Below are positions 45,062-52,950 of a DNA stretch of 64,000 bases, piece after piece (within the stretch, counting starts at the first letter, position 1; each line of letters begins with the position of its first letter). The stretch lies in NCBI GenBank assembly GCA_964602475.1, contig CAZRRN010000004.1:26480-90479 (forward strand), in the 5' to 3' direction. Position numbers and translations under genes: made by a program. The stretch comes from SZUA-448 sp964602475 (lineage in GTDB: Bacteria; Bacillota; Clostridia; Lachnospirales; Lachnospiraceae). The notes beneath the pieces are model-generated. The model had not been told where the DNA came from. It ran no database searches and saw only the letters and a list, made by a program, of their open reading frames with translations.

Positions 45062-45811
45062 TTACATGAAATTCTTTACTCCATCCAAATAGGAAGCAAT
45101 ACCCACTCCACCTCCAAGGACAAGAAGAAGAACAAATAATACTATGTAGATTCCGAAAATTATCAGCATGAGAAGAAGAATTGCTCTTGCATAGTTCTTT
45201 TTATTTTTATTGCTGGAACCGCTGAATGCCCATACAAGAAGCATGATAAATCCAATCAGCGGAAGTGCACTGACAATAAACATTCCAACGTACTGGCCAA
45301 CACTCAGCGGCTGTTCGTTTTCAATCGGCCGGTAAGGCTGCTGGTAGGGCTGCTGATACGGTTGTCTGCTATTACTGGAATAATTAGTTGCCGGTTGAAA
45401 CTGTTGTCTTTGATAGTTTTGCTGCTGTCCGTAAGGTGGCTGCTGTGACTGCTGTCCATAGGGCGGCTGCTGTGACTGCTGTCCATAGGGCGGCTGCTGT
45501 GACTGCTGTCCATAGGGTGGCTGCTGTGACTGCTGTCCATAGGGCGGCTGCTGCTGTTGTGATTGCTGTCCATAGGGTGGCTGCTGCTGTTGTGATTGCT
45601 GTCCATAGGGTGGCTGCTGTACAGCTGCCTTCTCATTTACGACCGATTCTGCCGGTATTACCGGTGCAATCGGTACCACCGGAGTTATAACCGTTTCCTT
45701 CTCTGCCATTTCGGTTTTTTGAACGTCTGCAGCTGTTTCGACAGGAGCCCCACAGATTTCACAAAAACGGGAGCCCTCGGGAATTTCATTTTTACATGCC
45801 TGACAAATCAT
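45062..45811 (-). CDS. Zinc-ribbon membrane protein with PPYGQQSQQ repeats
   Basis: This is a 249-residue protein. An N-terminal CxxC...CxxC ribbon (CQACKNEIPEGSRFCEIC) is followed by a spacer and a Gln/Pro/Tyr/Gly-rich tandem repeat (seven PPYGQ units, residues about 70-135). Two hydrophobic helices follow near residues 175-240. The layout is that of the widespread zinc-ribbon/DUF membrane proteins of Firmicutes, usually without known function. The PYGQ tract resembles low-complexity condensate-forming regions. It is 14 bases downstream of udp with its own GGAGG site. Confidence 0.82.
   Translation of the reverse strand: MICQACKNEIPEGSRFCEICGAPVETAADVQKTEMAEKETVITPVVPIAPVIPAESVVNEKAAVQQPPYGQQSQQQQPPYGQQSQQQQPPYGQQSQQPPYGQQSQQPPYGQQSQQPPYGQQSQQPPYGQQQNYQRQQFQPATNYSSNSRQPYQQPYQQPYRPIENEQPLSVGQYVGMFIVSALPLIGFIMLLVWAFSGSSNKNKKNYARAILLLMLIIFGIYIVLFVLLLVLGGGVGIASYLDGVKNFM
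45420..45615 (-). repeat. Tandem coding repeat, 27- and 33-base units
   Basis: There are seven units of CCxCCxTAxGGxCAGCAG-like sequence encoding PPYGQQSQQ, the first two carrying two extra Gln codons. Units differ by few bases, so copy number could vary by slippage or recombination. Confidence 0.85.
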
Positions 45812-45825
45812 TTCTATTCCTCCTT

Positions 45826-46605
45826 TTATTTTATAATGTAATTTCGGTCACTTACTATCAGGTTTTTCAGCGCTTCTATACCGATACGGATTGCCTGCTC
45901 CGTATCATGTGCATCTTCCTCATGAAAGCCTGCAGCTTTCCGTTCCTGATTCCATATTACATGAAATACTGAACCGCAGCGAACTTTGAGTGACGCAGCA
46001 ACTGTAAATACTGCTGCAGATTCCATTTCACTCCCAAGCACCCCAAGACGTTTCCATGCTTCCCACTTTTCCAAAAGCTCATAGGATACCGGCATTCTGG
46101 CCGGACTGTGCTGACCATAAAACGAATCCTTACACTGGACTACACCTGCGTGCCATGATGCCCTAAGCTGCTTCGCTGCTTCAACCAATGCGGTCATCAC
46201 TTCATAATCAGGAACTGCCGGATATTCAATCGGTGCATATTCTCTGCTGGTTCCTTCCTGCCGGACTGCGCCTGTTGCAATGATGCAGTCTCCGGATCTC
46301 ACCTTCTGATTGATTCCGCCACAGGTTCCCACCCGAATAAACGTATCGGTACCCAGCGCGGCAAGTTCCTCCACGGCAATCGCGGCAGACGGTCCTCCGA
46401 TTCCGGTTGAAGTCACACTGACCTTCTCTCCGAGAAGCGTTCCGGTATAAGTACAGAATTCTCTGTTCTGCGCCATTTTTACCGGAGAATCAAAGAATGC
46501 TGCAATTCTTTCACAGCGTCCCGGATCTCCCGGAATAATACAGTACCGTCCGACATCCCCCATACCGCAGTCAATATGATATTGTCTGTTTTCTTTTTCG
46601 TTCAT
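45826..46605 (-). CDS. udp: Uridine phosphorylase
   Basis: This is a 259-residue nucleoside phosphorylase. IIPGDPGRCERIAAFF, NREFCTYTG, TSTGIGGPSAAIAVEEL, VGTCGGI and GSEMESAAVF follow the E. coli Udp pattern. It cleaves uridine with phosphate to uracil and ribose-1-phosphate. The GSEMESA motif holds the ribose-binding Met-Glu. Start ATG behind GAGGCGCT. A related purine or other pyrimidine specificity is possible. Confidence 0.92.
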   Translation of the reverse strand: MNEKENRQYHIDCGMGDVGRYCIIPGDPGRCERIAAFFDSPVKMAQNREFCTYTGTLLGEKVSVTSTGIGGPSAAIAVEELAALGTDTFIRVGTCGGINQKVRSGDCIIATGAVRQEGTSREYAPIEYPAVPDYEVMTALVEAAKQLRASWHAGVVQCKDSFYGQHSPARMPVSYELLEKWEAWKRLGVLGSEMESAAVFTVAASLKVRCGSVFHVIWNQERKAAGFHEEDAHDTEQAIRIGIEALKNLIVSDRNYIIK

Positions 46606-46690
46606 AGCGCCTCATCTCTGCAGGATGCGAAATATTTCAGATTCATCCTGCTGTCTTATACTTGAACCATTTTCTATCACATCTTTCCGG

Positions 46691-47383
46691 TCACGTCTCA
46701 TCTTCTTCCATCAGATCCGTTTCTTCCCTGTGAAACTTTTTTTCCAGAAATGCAAACACCGCTTCAATCAGAATCGTAGCAATCAGATATAAAAGTGCGC
46801 TAAATGCAATCGAGAAAAAAGGATACATGGTTCTCTGTCCAATCTGCTGCATCACTTCCGTCAATTCATTTACTCCGATATACCCTGCAACCGTGCTCCA
46901 CTGAAGAAGCTGTATCGCAAGCCGTTTCAAAGGAAACAGAGTATTCAAAGCCGCATGAGGCAGCGCTGCCGAGAAAAACGCCTTTTTTAGTCTGTATCTT
47001 ATTTCTTCGTCCTTCCACTCTGCAGATTCTCTGACCGCTTTCATAATCAGTTCTGCAAAATGCCCTGCACCATACACACCAAGTGCGATTGCTGCAATCA
47101 GCATTGCCTGCATATGCCCTGAACCAAAAATCACATAATACAAAAGTAAAAGAATAAGAAGTACCGGAGTGCTTCGGAATAAGAAGCCCACTGCAGCAGA
47201 AAGTCCCGTAATAATCCGATGTCTGCAGCACATAAAATAGCTTAGAACCGCTCCAATCAACAAGGCAATTATCCACGCTAGCACAGTGATCACAAAGGTA
47301 ACGACCAGTGCTTTCGCAATCTGCGTATATGCTCCTCCCGAAATCAGATTTGTTTTGACTGCATTCATTATATTACCAAGCAT
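46691..47383 (-). CDS. Amino-acid-type ABC permease with degenerate EAA loop
   Basis: This is a 230-residue membrane protein of the HisM/GlnP family, with about five helices. The family Arg-Ser-Thr-Pro motif (FRSTPVLLILL) and GYIGVNELTEVMQQIGQRT are recognisable. The cytoplasmic EAA loop that should contact the ATPase reads KDEEIRYRLKKAFFSAALP instead of the usual EAAxxLG pattern. No ATPase gene is adjacent. The ATG at 47383 was chosen for GGAGGATACGGTG; it lies 15 bases inside the end of the binding-protein gene. It may need an ATPase encoded elsewhere or may have changed function. Confidence 0.82.
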   Translation of the reverse strand: MLGNIMNAVKTNLISGGAYTQIAKALVVTFVITVLAWIIALLIGAVLSYFMCCRHRIITGLSAAVGFLFRSTPVLLILLLLYYVIFGSGHMQAMLIAAIALGVYGAGHFAELIMKAVRESAEWKDEEIRYRLKKAFFSAALPHAALNTLFPLKRLAIQLLQWSTVAGYIGVNELTEVMQQIGQRTMYPFFSIAFSALLYLIATILIEAVFAFLEKKFHREETDLMEEDET

Positions 47384-47397
47384 CACCGTATCCTCCA

Positions 47398-48273
47398 TTA
47401 TTTTAACGTGACCAGACAATAGCCTTTCATCGAACAGTATCCCTCTGACATAATATATTCCGGAAACTCCGTGGAATGATTCTCGCTTGTTCCGTAACAG
47501 AATACAAGATCAATCCGACCCGCCATCAATTCTGTAAATATAGTTTCGTTGTTCATTACCAGAAACTGTACTCTGCGCCCAAGATACTGTCCGAGTAAAT
47601 CCGACAGGCTCACACAGAATCCAGCGGCTTCGCCGTCCGTGGTTAAACATTCCACCGGAGGTACTGCTCCTGTAATTCCGATGTACAGGGTATTATTCAA
47701 ATCCGCTCCGATAAATTCCTTCGAGTTTACAATCATGTCTTTTTCGGTAACTGCTTCTTCATCATCACCGTTGATATACTTCGCTGTCAGTTCCTCTAAT
47801 CTTCCATCATTTTTCAGTTCTTCCAGAAATGTATTACAGCTGTCACGCAGAACCGTATCTTCCGGCCGGAATGCCATCGCAAACCGAAGACGTTCGGATT
47901 GCTCCTCCGGTTCAATCAGCACCGTCAGATCGTCATTGTTTCTTATAAGATAATCCGCCGTCAGATCAGATGCCCAGACTGCTCTGACCGTTCCGCTTCT
48001 GAGAGCCGCAAGCATATTATCAACTGACGAAAAAGAACAGTACTTCAAAAATTTCACGCCAAAGATGCTCTCAAAAAAAATTTTGGCACTGTCATCCGGC
48101 ATCTTTGCCTGTACTCCCCCAAGAGTTTTTCCTTTCATTCCGCCAATACTGGTTATTTTCGCTTCCTCATGGTCAATATCCCCTCCGGAATAGAAAAAAG
48201 AAAATCCGGTACAAAAAAGAAGCATTATAAAACATATAAGAACTGTTATCAATTTTTGTTTTGTAGATATCAT
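47398..48273 (-). CDS. Solute-binding protein-like exported protein with permuted lobe order
   Basis: This is a 291-residue protein starting at ATG 48273 behind GGAGGTTATA. An N-terminal helix anchors or exports it; no lipobox Cys is convincing. Residues about 40-165 look like lobe II of an SBP_bac_3 domain (MKGKTLGGVQ, ALRSGTVRAVWASD, TFLEELKNDGRLEELTAKYI). Residues about 185-291 look like lobe I (LYIGITGAVPPVECL, GFCVSLSDLLGQYLG, LMAGRIDLVFCYGT). Normal proteins have these in the opposite order. It may be a circular permutation or the remnant of two tandem domains. The orphan permease follows. Confidence 0.78.
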   Translation of the reverse strand: MISTKQKLITVLICFIMLLFCTGFSFFYSGGDIDHEEAKITSIGGMKGKTLGGVQAKMPDDSAKIFFESIFGVKFLKYCSFSSVDNMLAALRSGTVRAVWASDLTADYLIRNNDDLTVLIEPEEQSERLRFAMAFRPEDTVLRDSCNTFLEELKNDGRLEELTAKYINGDDEEAVTEKDMIVNSKEFIGADLNNTLYIGITGAVPPVECLTTDGEAAGFCVSLSDLLGQYLGRRVQFLVMNNETIFTELMAGRIDLVFCYGTSENHSTEFPEYIMSEGYCSMKGYCLVTLK

Positions 48274-48300
48274 TATAACCTCCGTAACACAGCTGGGCAA

Positions 48301-50067
48301 TTATTGAAACTTAATTCCGATAATATATTCACTTCTCAGTCCTACCACAAGATGGTTTCCAAATACCGCCGGTGTTGCTTCGATATTAGAACCGAAATTC
48401 TTCCGGCTTACAATGGTTCCGTCTTTTGCGTCAATCAGAAGAATATCACCGTTTGAACAGCATTGTACCAGCCACACACTTCCATCCTCATCATACATTG
48501 TTGCAGCGGAAGACCATGCATCGCAGTCAAGAGCAATGTTCCAGATTTCTTCTCCGGTTTTCTTATTCAATGCAATGATATATGCAGTATCAACATCCGG
48601 AACCTTGGATACAGAATAAAACAAATAATCAGAAATAACACCTTCGCCGAGTACCCCCGATGATAGGAATCCACCGGCAAGTCCCAATACGGTGTGTACT
48701 TCGTATGGCTTTTTCCAGATAATCTCGCCGGTCATGGCGTTCATTTTATATACACAGGCTTCCCCAAGATGATGAGAGTTCGTGTGGTATTTCAGGGTAG
48801 TAGCTGCATATATATACTTATTTCCATTCTCATCCTCTTCAAATACAGGACTGGAATTCACATCCTCCAGAAGATCCTGTACCCATACCGGCTGCATGGT
48901 ATTCAGATCTAGGCAGTAAAAGATTCCTCCGTTATCTCCAAGAAACATATAACTGCTCCAGACCACGGCGCTCGCTTCACTTCCATATCCACCTTCTCCG
49001 GAATACACTCTGCTTTCTGCAGTATCTGCATAATACGTATACTGAACCGCTTCGTTCGGAGCAATGGAAAGAACCCCGGTCTTTGGGTCATAAGAGGAAT
49101 TCAGTTTTATCGTATATATCACTCCATTTTCGCCGGGACAGATCAGACTGTCTGCCGCTGTACAGAACACTGCGGAGCTGTCATAGGCATGCCAGATTCT
49201 TGGAGCAAAGTCATCATTTGCTCCAAGTTCATATAACTTTGTTCCGTCAATCAGACTATAAATAAATACACGTGCGCTGACCTGTTCTCCATATATCCCC
49301 GGCTGTGAATCTCCGGATCCGCACACCAGCAGCGGATATTCCGGGTGCAGGGAACAGGTTCCCTTAAAGGTCATACCTACATTAATCGCCGGTCTTGTTT
49401 CTTCTCCTGTCTCCAGATCAAGAAAATGAATCTGTCCATCCATTCCGGGATAAATTACTTCTACCAGCCCTTCCTTTTCCTTTGCATCCTGATACAGGTT
49501 CATTAACTGTTTTGTCTCATCATCCCATTGTACAACAAGCGGCTGCCCGGTCCAGCCATTTCCGGACCAGTAATTGACTCCATCGCACTTTAGGGCTTTG
49601 CTGGTCTTATACCTCCAGTAATCATCCGAAATGGCTTTCTCTGTTAAATGTACTGTTCCATATGACGGAAAACTACGGTAATAATTCCCGCGAAACGTGA
49701 TCAATCCTTTCCATATAGTAAAGCTTTCCGTATCTGCAGAAAAGTCAAACAGTTCTGTTCTGAGATACTTCTCCGTATCCACTCCGTCAATTCGAAGAGC
49801 GGTACGAGTTAAAAACCGCTCAGGCAGTGTAGTCTCCGCTGCTTTCGGTTCATCAGCATCTGCCCCCTCTGATGCATTTGCAGTATATTCGGTTTCAAGT
49901 GCACCGCGGGTCTGTACCATAAAATTATAAATATAGCTGATATTCCCTTTGACCTTAATGAGCAGTACAAATGTCCCAGCAAGCATCAGAAGAATAATTG
50001 CCGTAAGCACCACAGCCAGGAGCTTTAGCCTGCTGATATTCTTTTCTGTTTTTTTATTATTCATCAT
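48301..50067 (-). CDS. PQQ-binding-like beta-propeller protein, membrane anchored
   Basis: This is a 588-residue protein. A basic N-terminus and one helix (about 14-37) anchor a large extracytoplasmic domain. Repeated blades with xGxIxxLDxxTGE-type strands are visible (GQIHFLDLETGEE, GGIFYCLDLNTMQPVW, YKMNAMTGEIIW, IALNKKTGEEIW, DILLIDAKDGTIV), typical of BamB/PQQ propellers. It probably scaffolds or binds a ligand; no enzyme motif is seen. It lies in one unit with radA, the SH3 lipoprotein, the solute-binding-like protein and the permease. Confidence 0.87.
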   Translation of the reverse strand: MMNNKKTEKNISRLKLLAVVLTAIILLMLAGTFVLLIKVKGNISYIYNFMVQTRGALETEYTANASEGADADEPKAAETTLPERFLTRTALRIDGVDTEKYLRTELFDFSADTESFTIWKGLITFRGNYYRSFPSYGTVHLTEKAISDDYWRYKTSKALKCDGVNYWSGNGWTGQPLVVQWDDETKQLMNLYQDAKEKEGLVEVIYPGMDGQIHFLDLETGEETRPAINVGMTFKGTCSLHPEYPLLVCGSGDSQPGIYGEQVSARVFIYSLIDGTKLYELGANDDFAPRIWHAYDSSAVFCTAADSLICPGENGVIYTIKLNSSYDPKTGVLSIAPNEAVQYTYYADTAESRVYSGEGGYGSEASAVVWSSYMFLGDNGGIFYCLDLNTMQPVWVQDLLEDVNSSPVFEEDENGNKYIYAATTLKYHTNSHHLGEACVYKMNAMTGEIIWKKPYEVHTVLGLAGGFLSSGVLGEGVISDYLFYSVSKVPDVDTAYIIALNKKTGEEIWNIALDCDAWSSAATMYDEDGSVWLVQCCSNGDILLIDAKDGTIVSRKNFGSNIEATPAVFGNHLVVGLRSEYIIGIKFQ

Positions 50068-50129
50068 GGTTCCTGTTTCTTTCCGTACAAATATCTGTAC
50101 CTTTTAAGACCTGTTTCCATCCATTTCCA

Positions 50130-50285
50130 CTATTCCGGTTCTGCTGTCGGTTCCGGTTCCTTCGTCGGTTCCGGTTCTGTTGTCGGTTCCGGTTCTGTTG
50201 TCGGCTCCGGCTCTGCTGTCGGTTCCGGTTCTGTTGTCGGCTCCGGCTCTGCTGTCGGCTCCGGCTCTGCTGTCGGTTCCGGAAG
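50130..50285 (-). repeat. 18-base coding repeat (PTxEPE units)
   Basis: Eight imperfect 18-base units encode alternating PTAEPE, PTTEPE and PTKEPE. They end in the stop codon, so gain or loss of units changes tail length without affecting the SH3 domain. Confidence 0.85.
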
Positions 50286-50966
50286 TCCAAATGCTTCATC
50301 ATATACTGACAGATACGGAGTATAGGCATAGCATACGATACCGTCTGCAATTATTCTGCTCCAAGTTCCTGTTTCTCCGGTTCTCTCAAAAATCTCGTTA
50401 TGATAAGCCATTCGATATTGTTCTGCCTCTTTTACCGGAGCCATTCTTAAATTCACCTTCGATGCTGATATATATACTTTGTCACTAAGTAAGGTAAGCT
50501 GCTGTTCATAGCTTCCGGACGGAACCTGATAACGAATGGTTTCTTCTTCTGGTTCTTTGACCGCCTCAGGTTCTTCTGTTACATAGGGCTCCGATACTCC
50601 ACCAAGATCCGAAGCCGTTGCTTCTCTTGGGGGAATAAAGCCGGATGGCTTTAACATATCCGCCTGACCTTGCTCATCCTCCAAAAGCTGATCCTGTACG
50701 GGCTCTTTTCCTTCCTCAATATTCTTATCCTCAGTATTCTTTCCTTCCTCGGTATCCTCTCTGTTCTCTGTTCCCGTTATACCGTAATCTGTTTCGATAT
50801 TCTTAAGAACCTCTGTTACAGAAGGTGCCACACTCTGTTCCGGCCATTCCGGGTTATGCTCATATCCGGTCATTCGTTCACGCTCGGCCGTATTTCCACA
50901 GGCCATAAGAAAAAGCATTATGAAAATGACTCCTGCCAGGAATACTCTATTTGTCCGTAGTTTCAT
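50130..50966 (-). CDS. SH3-type lipoprotein with Pro-Glu-Pro-Thr repeat tail
   Basis: This is a 278-residue protein. The signal peptide ends in FLMAC (lipobox Cys near residue 23). An acidic, disordered stretch is followed by a bacterial SH3-like domain (KVYISASKVNLRMAPV, WSRIIADGIVCYAYTPYLSVY; about 160-225). The C-terminus is about eight PTAEPE/PTTEPE units. SH3b domains bind peptidoglycan peptides. The repeat looks like a wall-spanning spacer, but no sorting signal follows. It is 7 bases after the radA stop and in the same unit as the propeller gene. Confidence 0.85.
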   Translation of the reverse strand: MKLRTNRVFLAGVIFIMLFLMACGNTAERERMTGYEHNPEWPEQSVAPSVTEVLKNIETDYGITGTENREDTEEGKNTEDKNIEEGKEPVQDQLLEDEQGQADMLKPSGFIPPREATASDLGGVSEPYVTEEPEAVKEPEEETIRYQVPSGSYEQQLTLLSDKVYISASKVNLRMAPVKEAEQYRMAYHNEIFERTGETGTWSRIIADGIVCYAYTPYLSVYDEAFGLPEPTAEPEPTAEPEPTTEPEPTAEPEPTTEPEPTTEPEPTKEPEPTAEPE

Positions 50967-50973
50967 ATATAGC

Positions 50974-52329
50974 TTATCCTTTCAGAATCCAAGACAAATC
51001 TCTTACAGAATTCACTCCAATGAGCTTAATTCCGTAATCTTTGTCTTTCTCAATGCTTACTGCCGGCAGAATACAGCAATGATACCCCATCTTTGCCGCT
51101 TCCCGGATTCTCTGCTCTGTAAGGTTCACCGCCCGTATCTCTCCGGTCAGCCCAACCTCACCAAAGCATAGCGTTTTCCCGTCAAGCGGCAGGTTTTTGT
51201 AGCTTGAAAGGATTGCAATTACAATCGCAAGATCCAGTGCCGGTTCGTTAACACGCATGCCACCTGCGACGTTCAGATATGCATCACACCATGCAAGATC
51301 GGTACCCAGACGCTTTTCCATGACCGCCATCAACAGATTAACACGGTTATAATCTGTTCCCGCAGCAGTTCTCCTTGGAATCTGAAAGCTGGTTTTGCAG
51401 ACCAGTGCCTGAACCTCAACAAGAATTGTCCGGGTACCCTCAATGGTTGCTGCAACTACTGAACCGGGTTCTCCTTCCGGTTTTCCCTGAAGCATATATT
51501 CCGAAGGATTACTGACCTCAATCAGGCCCTCACTTCTCATTTCAAACACGCCAATCTCATTTGTGGAACCGAACCGGTTCTTTACAGACCGCAGAATACG
51601 ATAATTCGCAGAATTTTCGCCCTCAAAATATAGTACCGTGTCTACCATGTGTTCCAGAATACGGGGTCCGGCAACCTGACCCTCCTTTGTAACATGACCG
51701 ACAATAAATATCATAATTCCGTTCTCTTTTGCCAGCCGCATCAGAGAAGCGGTACTCTCCCTTACCTGACTGACACTGCCGGGTGCCGCACCGACATCTT
51801 CCCGGTACATAGTCTGAATCGAATCAACTACCATAATTTCCGGATGAATCTGCTGAACAGTCTCTTCAATGGCATCAAGACTGGTCTCTGACATCAGCAA
51901 AAGCTCAGGATGAAAGCTCCCGAGCCGTTCCGCGCGCATTCTGATCTGACGAAGTGATTCTTCTCCGGAAATATATAATGTTTTTTTTGATTTTGACAGC
52001 TCACGGCAGACCTGTAACAGAAGTGTGGATTTTCCTATGCCCGGATCGCCTCCGATTAAAACTAAAGAACCCACAACAATTCCACCGCCCAGTACGCGGT
52101 CAAATTCGCGGATTCCCGTCTCTATCCTGTCTTCATTGTCCGATGTAACCTCTCCGATAGCAACCGGTTTTGTCTTGCTGAAAGAAGAACGGTGAACAGT
52201 CTGACCTTTCTTCACCGTCGGTTCTTCGACTAATGTATCCCATGCGTGGCAGCCCGGACATTGTCCGAGCCATTTTGTCGATTCATACCCACATTCCTTA
52301 CAAAAAAATAACGTCCTTGCTTTCTGCAT
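50974..52329 (-). CDS. radA: DNA repair protein RadA/Sms
   Basis: This is a 451-residue protein. The N-terminal zinc finger is CKECGYESTKWLGQCPGC, the RecA-like core has Walker A GGDPGIGKSTLLLQ, and KNRFGSTNEIG is the RadA-specific motif. The C-terminal Lon-protease-like domain is present (GLTGEIRAV). It drives branch migration of recombination intermediates. The ATG at 52329 follows TTTGGGGATAAAA. clpC lies two genes upstream, as in the B. subtilis clpC operon. Confidence 0.97.
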   Translation of the reverse strand: MQKARTLFFCKECGYESTKWLGQCPGCHAWDTLVEEPTVKKGQTVHRSSFSKTKPVAIGEVTSDNEDRIETGIREFDRVLGGGIVVGSLVLIGGDPGIGKSTLLLQVCRELSKSKKTLYISGEESLRQIRMRAERLGSFHPELLLMSETSLDAIEETVQQIHPEIMVVDSIQTMYREDVGAAPGSVSQVRESTASLMRLAKENGIMIFIVGHVTKEGQVAGPRILEHMVDTVLYFEGENSANYRILRSVKNRFGSTNEIGVFEMRSEGLIEVSNPSEYMLQGKPEGEPGSVVAATIEGTRTILVEVQALVCKTSFQIPRRTAAGTDYNRVNLLMAVMEKRLGTDLAWCDAYLNVAGGMRVNEPALDLAIVIAILSSYKNLPLDGKTLCFGEVGLTGEIRAVNLTEQRIREAAKMGYHCCILPAVSIEKDKDYGIKLIGVNSVRDLSWILKG

Positions 52330-52432
52330 TTTTATCCCCAAACCTGAAGCTTTTCAGATGACCGGTCACCCCCAAAGTTCAGACCCTGTTCACTGATCTA
52401 TATCGAAATACGCTTCTATAAAGCAATGCCGA

Positions 52433-52846
52433 TTACATTTTTACGACGCGAACCGTCACTTCCTGTCCGTTTCCGAGTTCGGCGCTGAGTGTCAGCTTTC
52501 CGCTTAAATTTGTCATCATTTTACCAACATTAACCTCATCAAAGAAGACTTCATATTCCTTGTCCTCTTCCATTTCCAGTGTAATCTGTGTATCCTCACT
52601 ACCCTTAACTGAAAATGCAGTAACCTTATCTGTAGCACGAAATCCGGTTACTGTCGTTCCCGGTACAGACTCATAGACAAAGGAACCGTTGCGCTCCAGC
52701 TTGGTAATTTCGTGAAATGTCTTAACCTTATATAAATCGCCTAAATATTCATAATCCGAAACCTTCGTCTTCTCCGGAAGTGTATAATCACCGAAGCTTA
52801 ATCCTCCGTCCTGTTCCGTGTTAATGATAACTGTACTCTCTGACAT
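52433..52846 (-). CDS. Small conserved beta-rich protein of unknown function
   Basis: This is a 137-residue soluble protein starting at ATG 52846 behind GGAGGAATTACG. It reads as all-beta with repeated turns (LSFGDYTLPEK, KTFHEITKLERNGSFVYESVPG, KLTLSAELGNGQEVTV). Similar short Clostridia proteins are, as I recall, sometimes auto-named endosialidase, but it is far too short for that enzyme and has no catalytic motif. A predicted promoter sits right after clpC, so it may be expressed separately. Confidence 0.7.
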   Translation of the reverse strand: MSESTVIINTEQDGGLSFGDYTLPEKTKVSDYEYLGDLYKVKTFHEITKLERNGSFVYESVPGTTVTGFRATDKVTAFSVKGSEDTQITLEMEEDKEYEVFFDEVNVGKMMTNLSGKLTLSAELGNGQEVTVRVVKM

Positions 52847-52913
52847 CGTAATTCCTCCTGATCGCATCTGTCGTTAATTCCGGCGGTTTATTCCGGATTT
52901 CTGATTTGGTTTT

Positions 52914-52942
52914 ATTATATTATAAATGTGTATTTATTTCCA
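52914..52942 (-). promoter_or_regulatory. Possible sigma-A promoter for the small protein and radA unit
   Basis: Minus-strand TGGAAA (52937-52942) and TATAAT (52914-52919) are spaced by 17 bases, just after the clpC stop. Confidence 0.5.
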
Positions 52943-52950
52943 GTCCGTTT

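Noticed and set aside
45388..45690. A plus-strand ORF rich in Ala and Val, and the repeat pattern as a CRISPR array
   Set aside because: It is the antisense of the PPYGQQSQQ coding repeats. Units are directly adjacent without unique spacers.
50130..50285. The 18-base repeats as a regulatory array
   Set aside because: They keep the reading frame and encode PTxEPE units of the lipoprotein tail.
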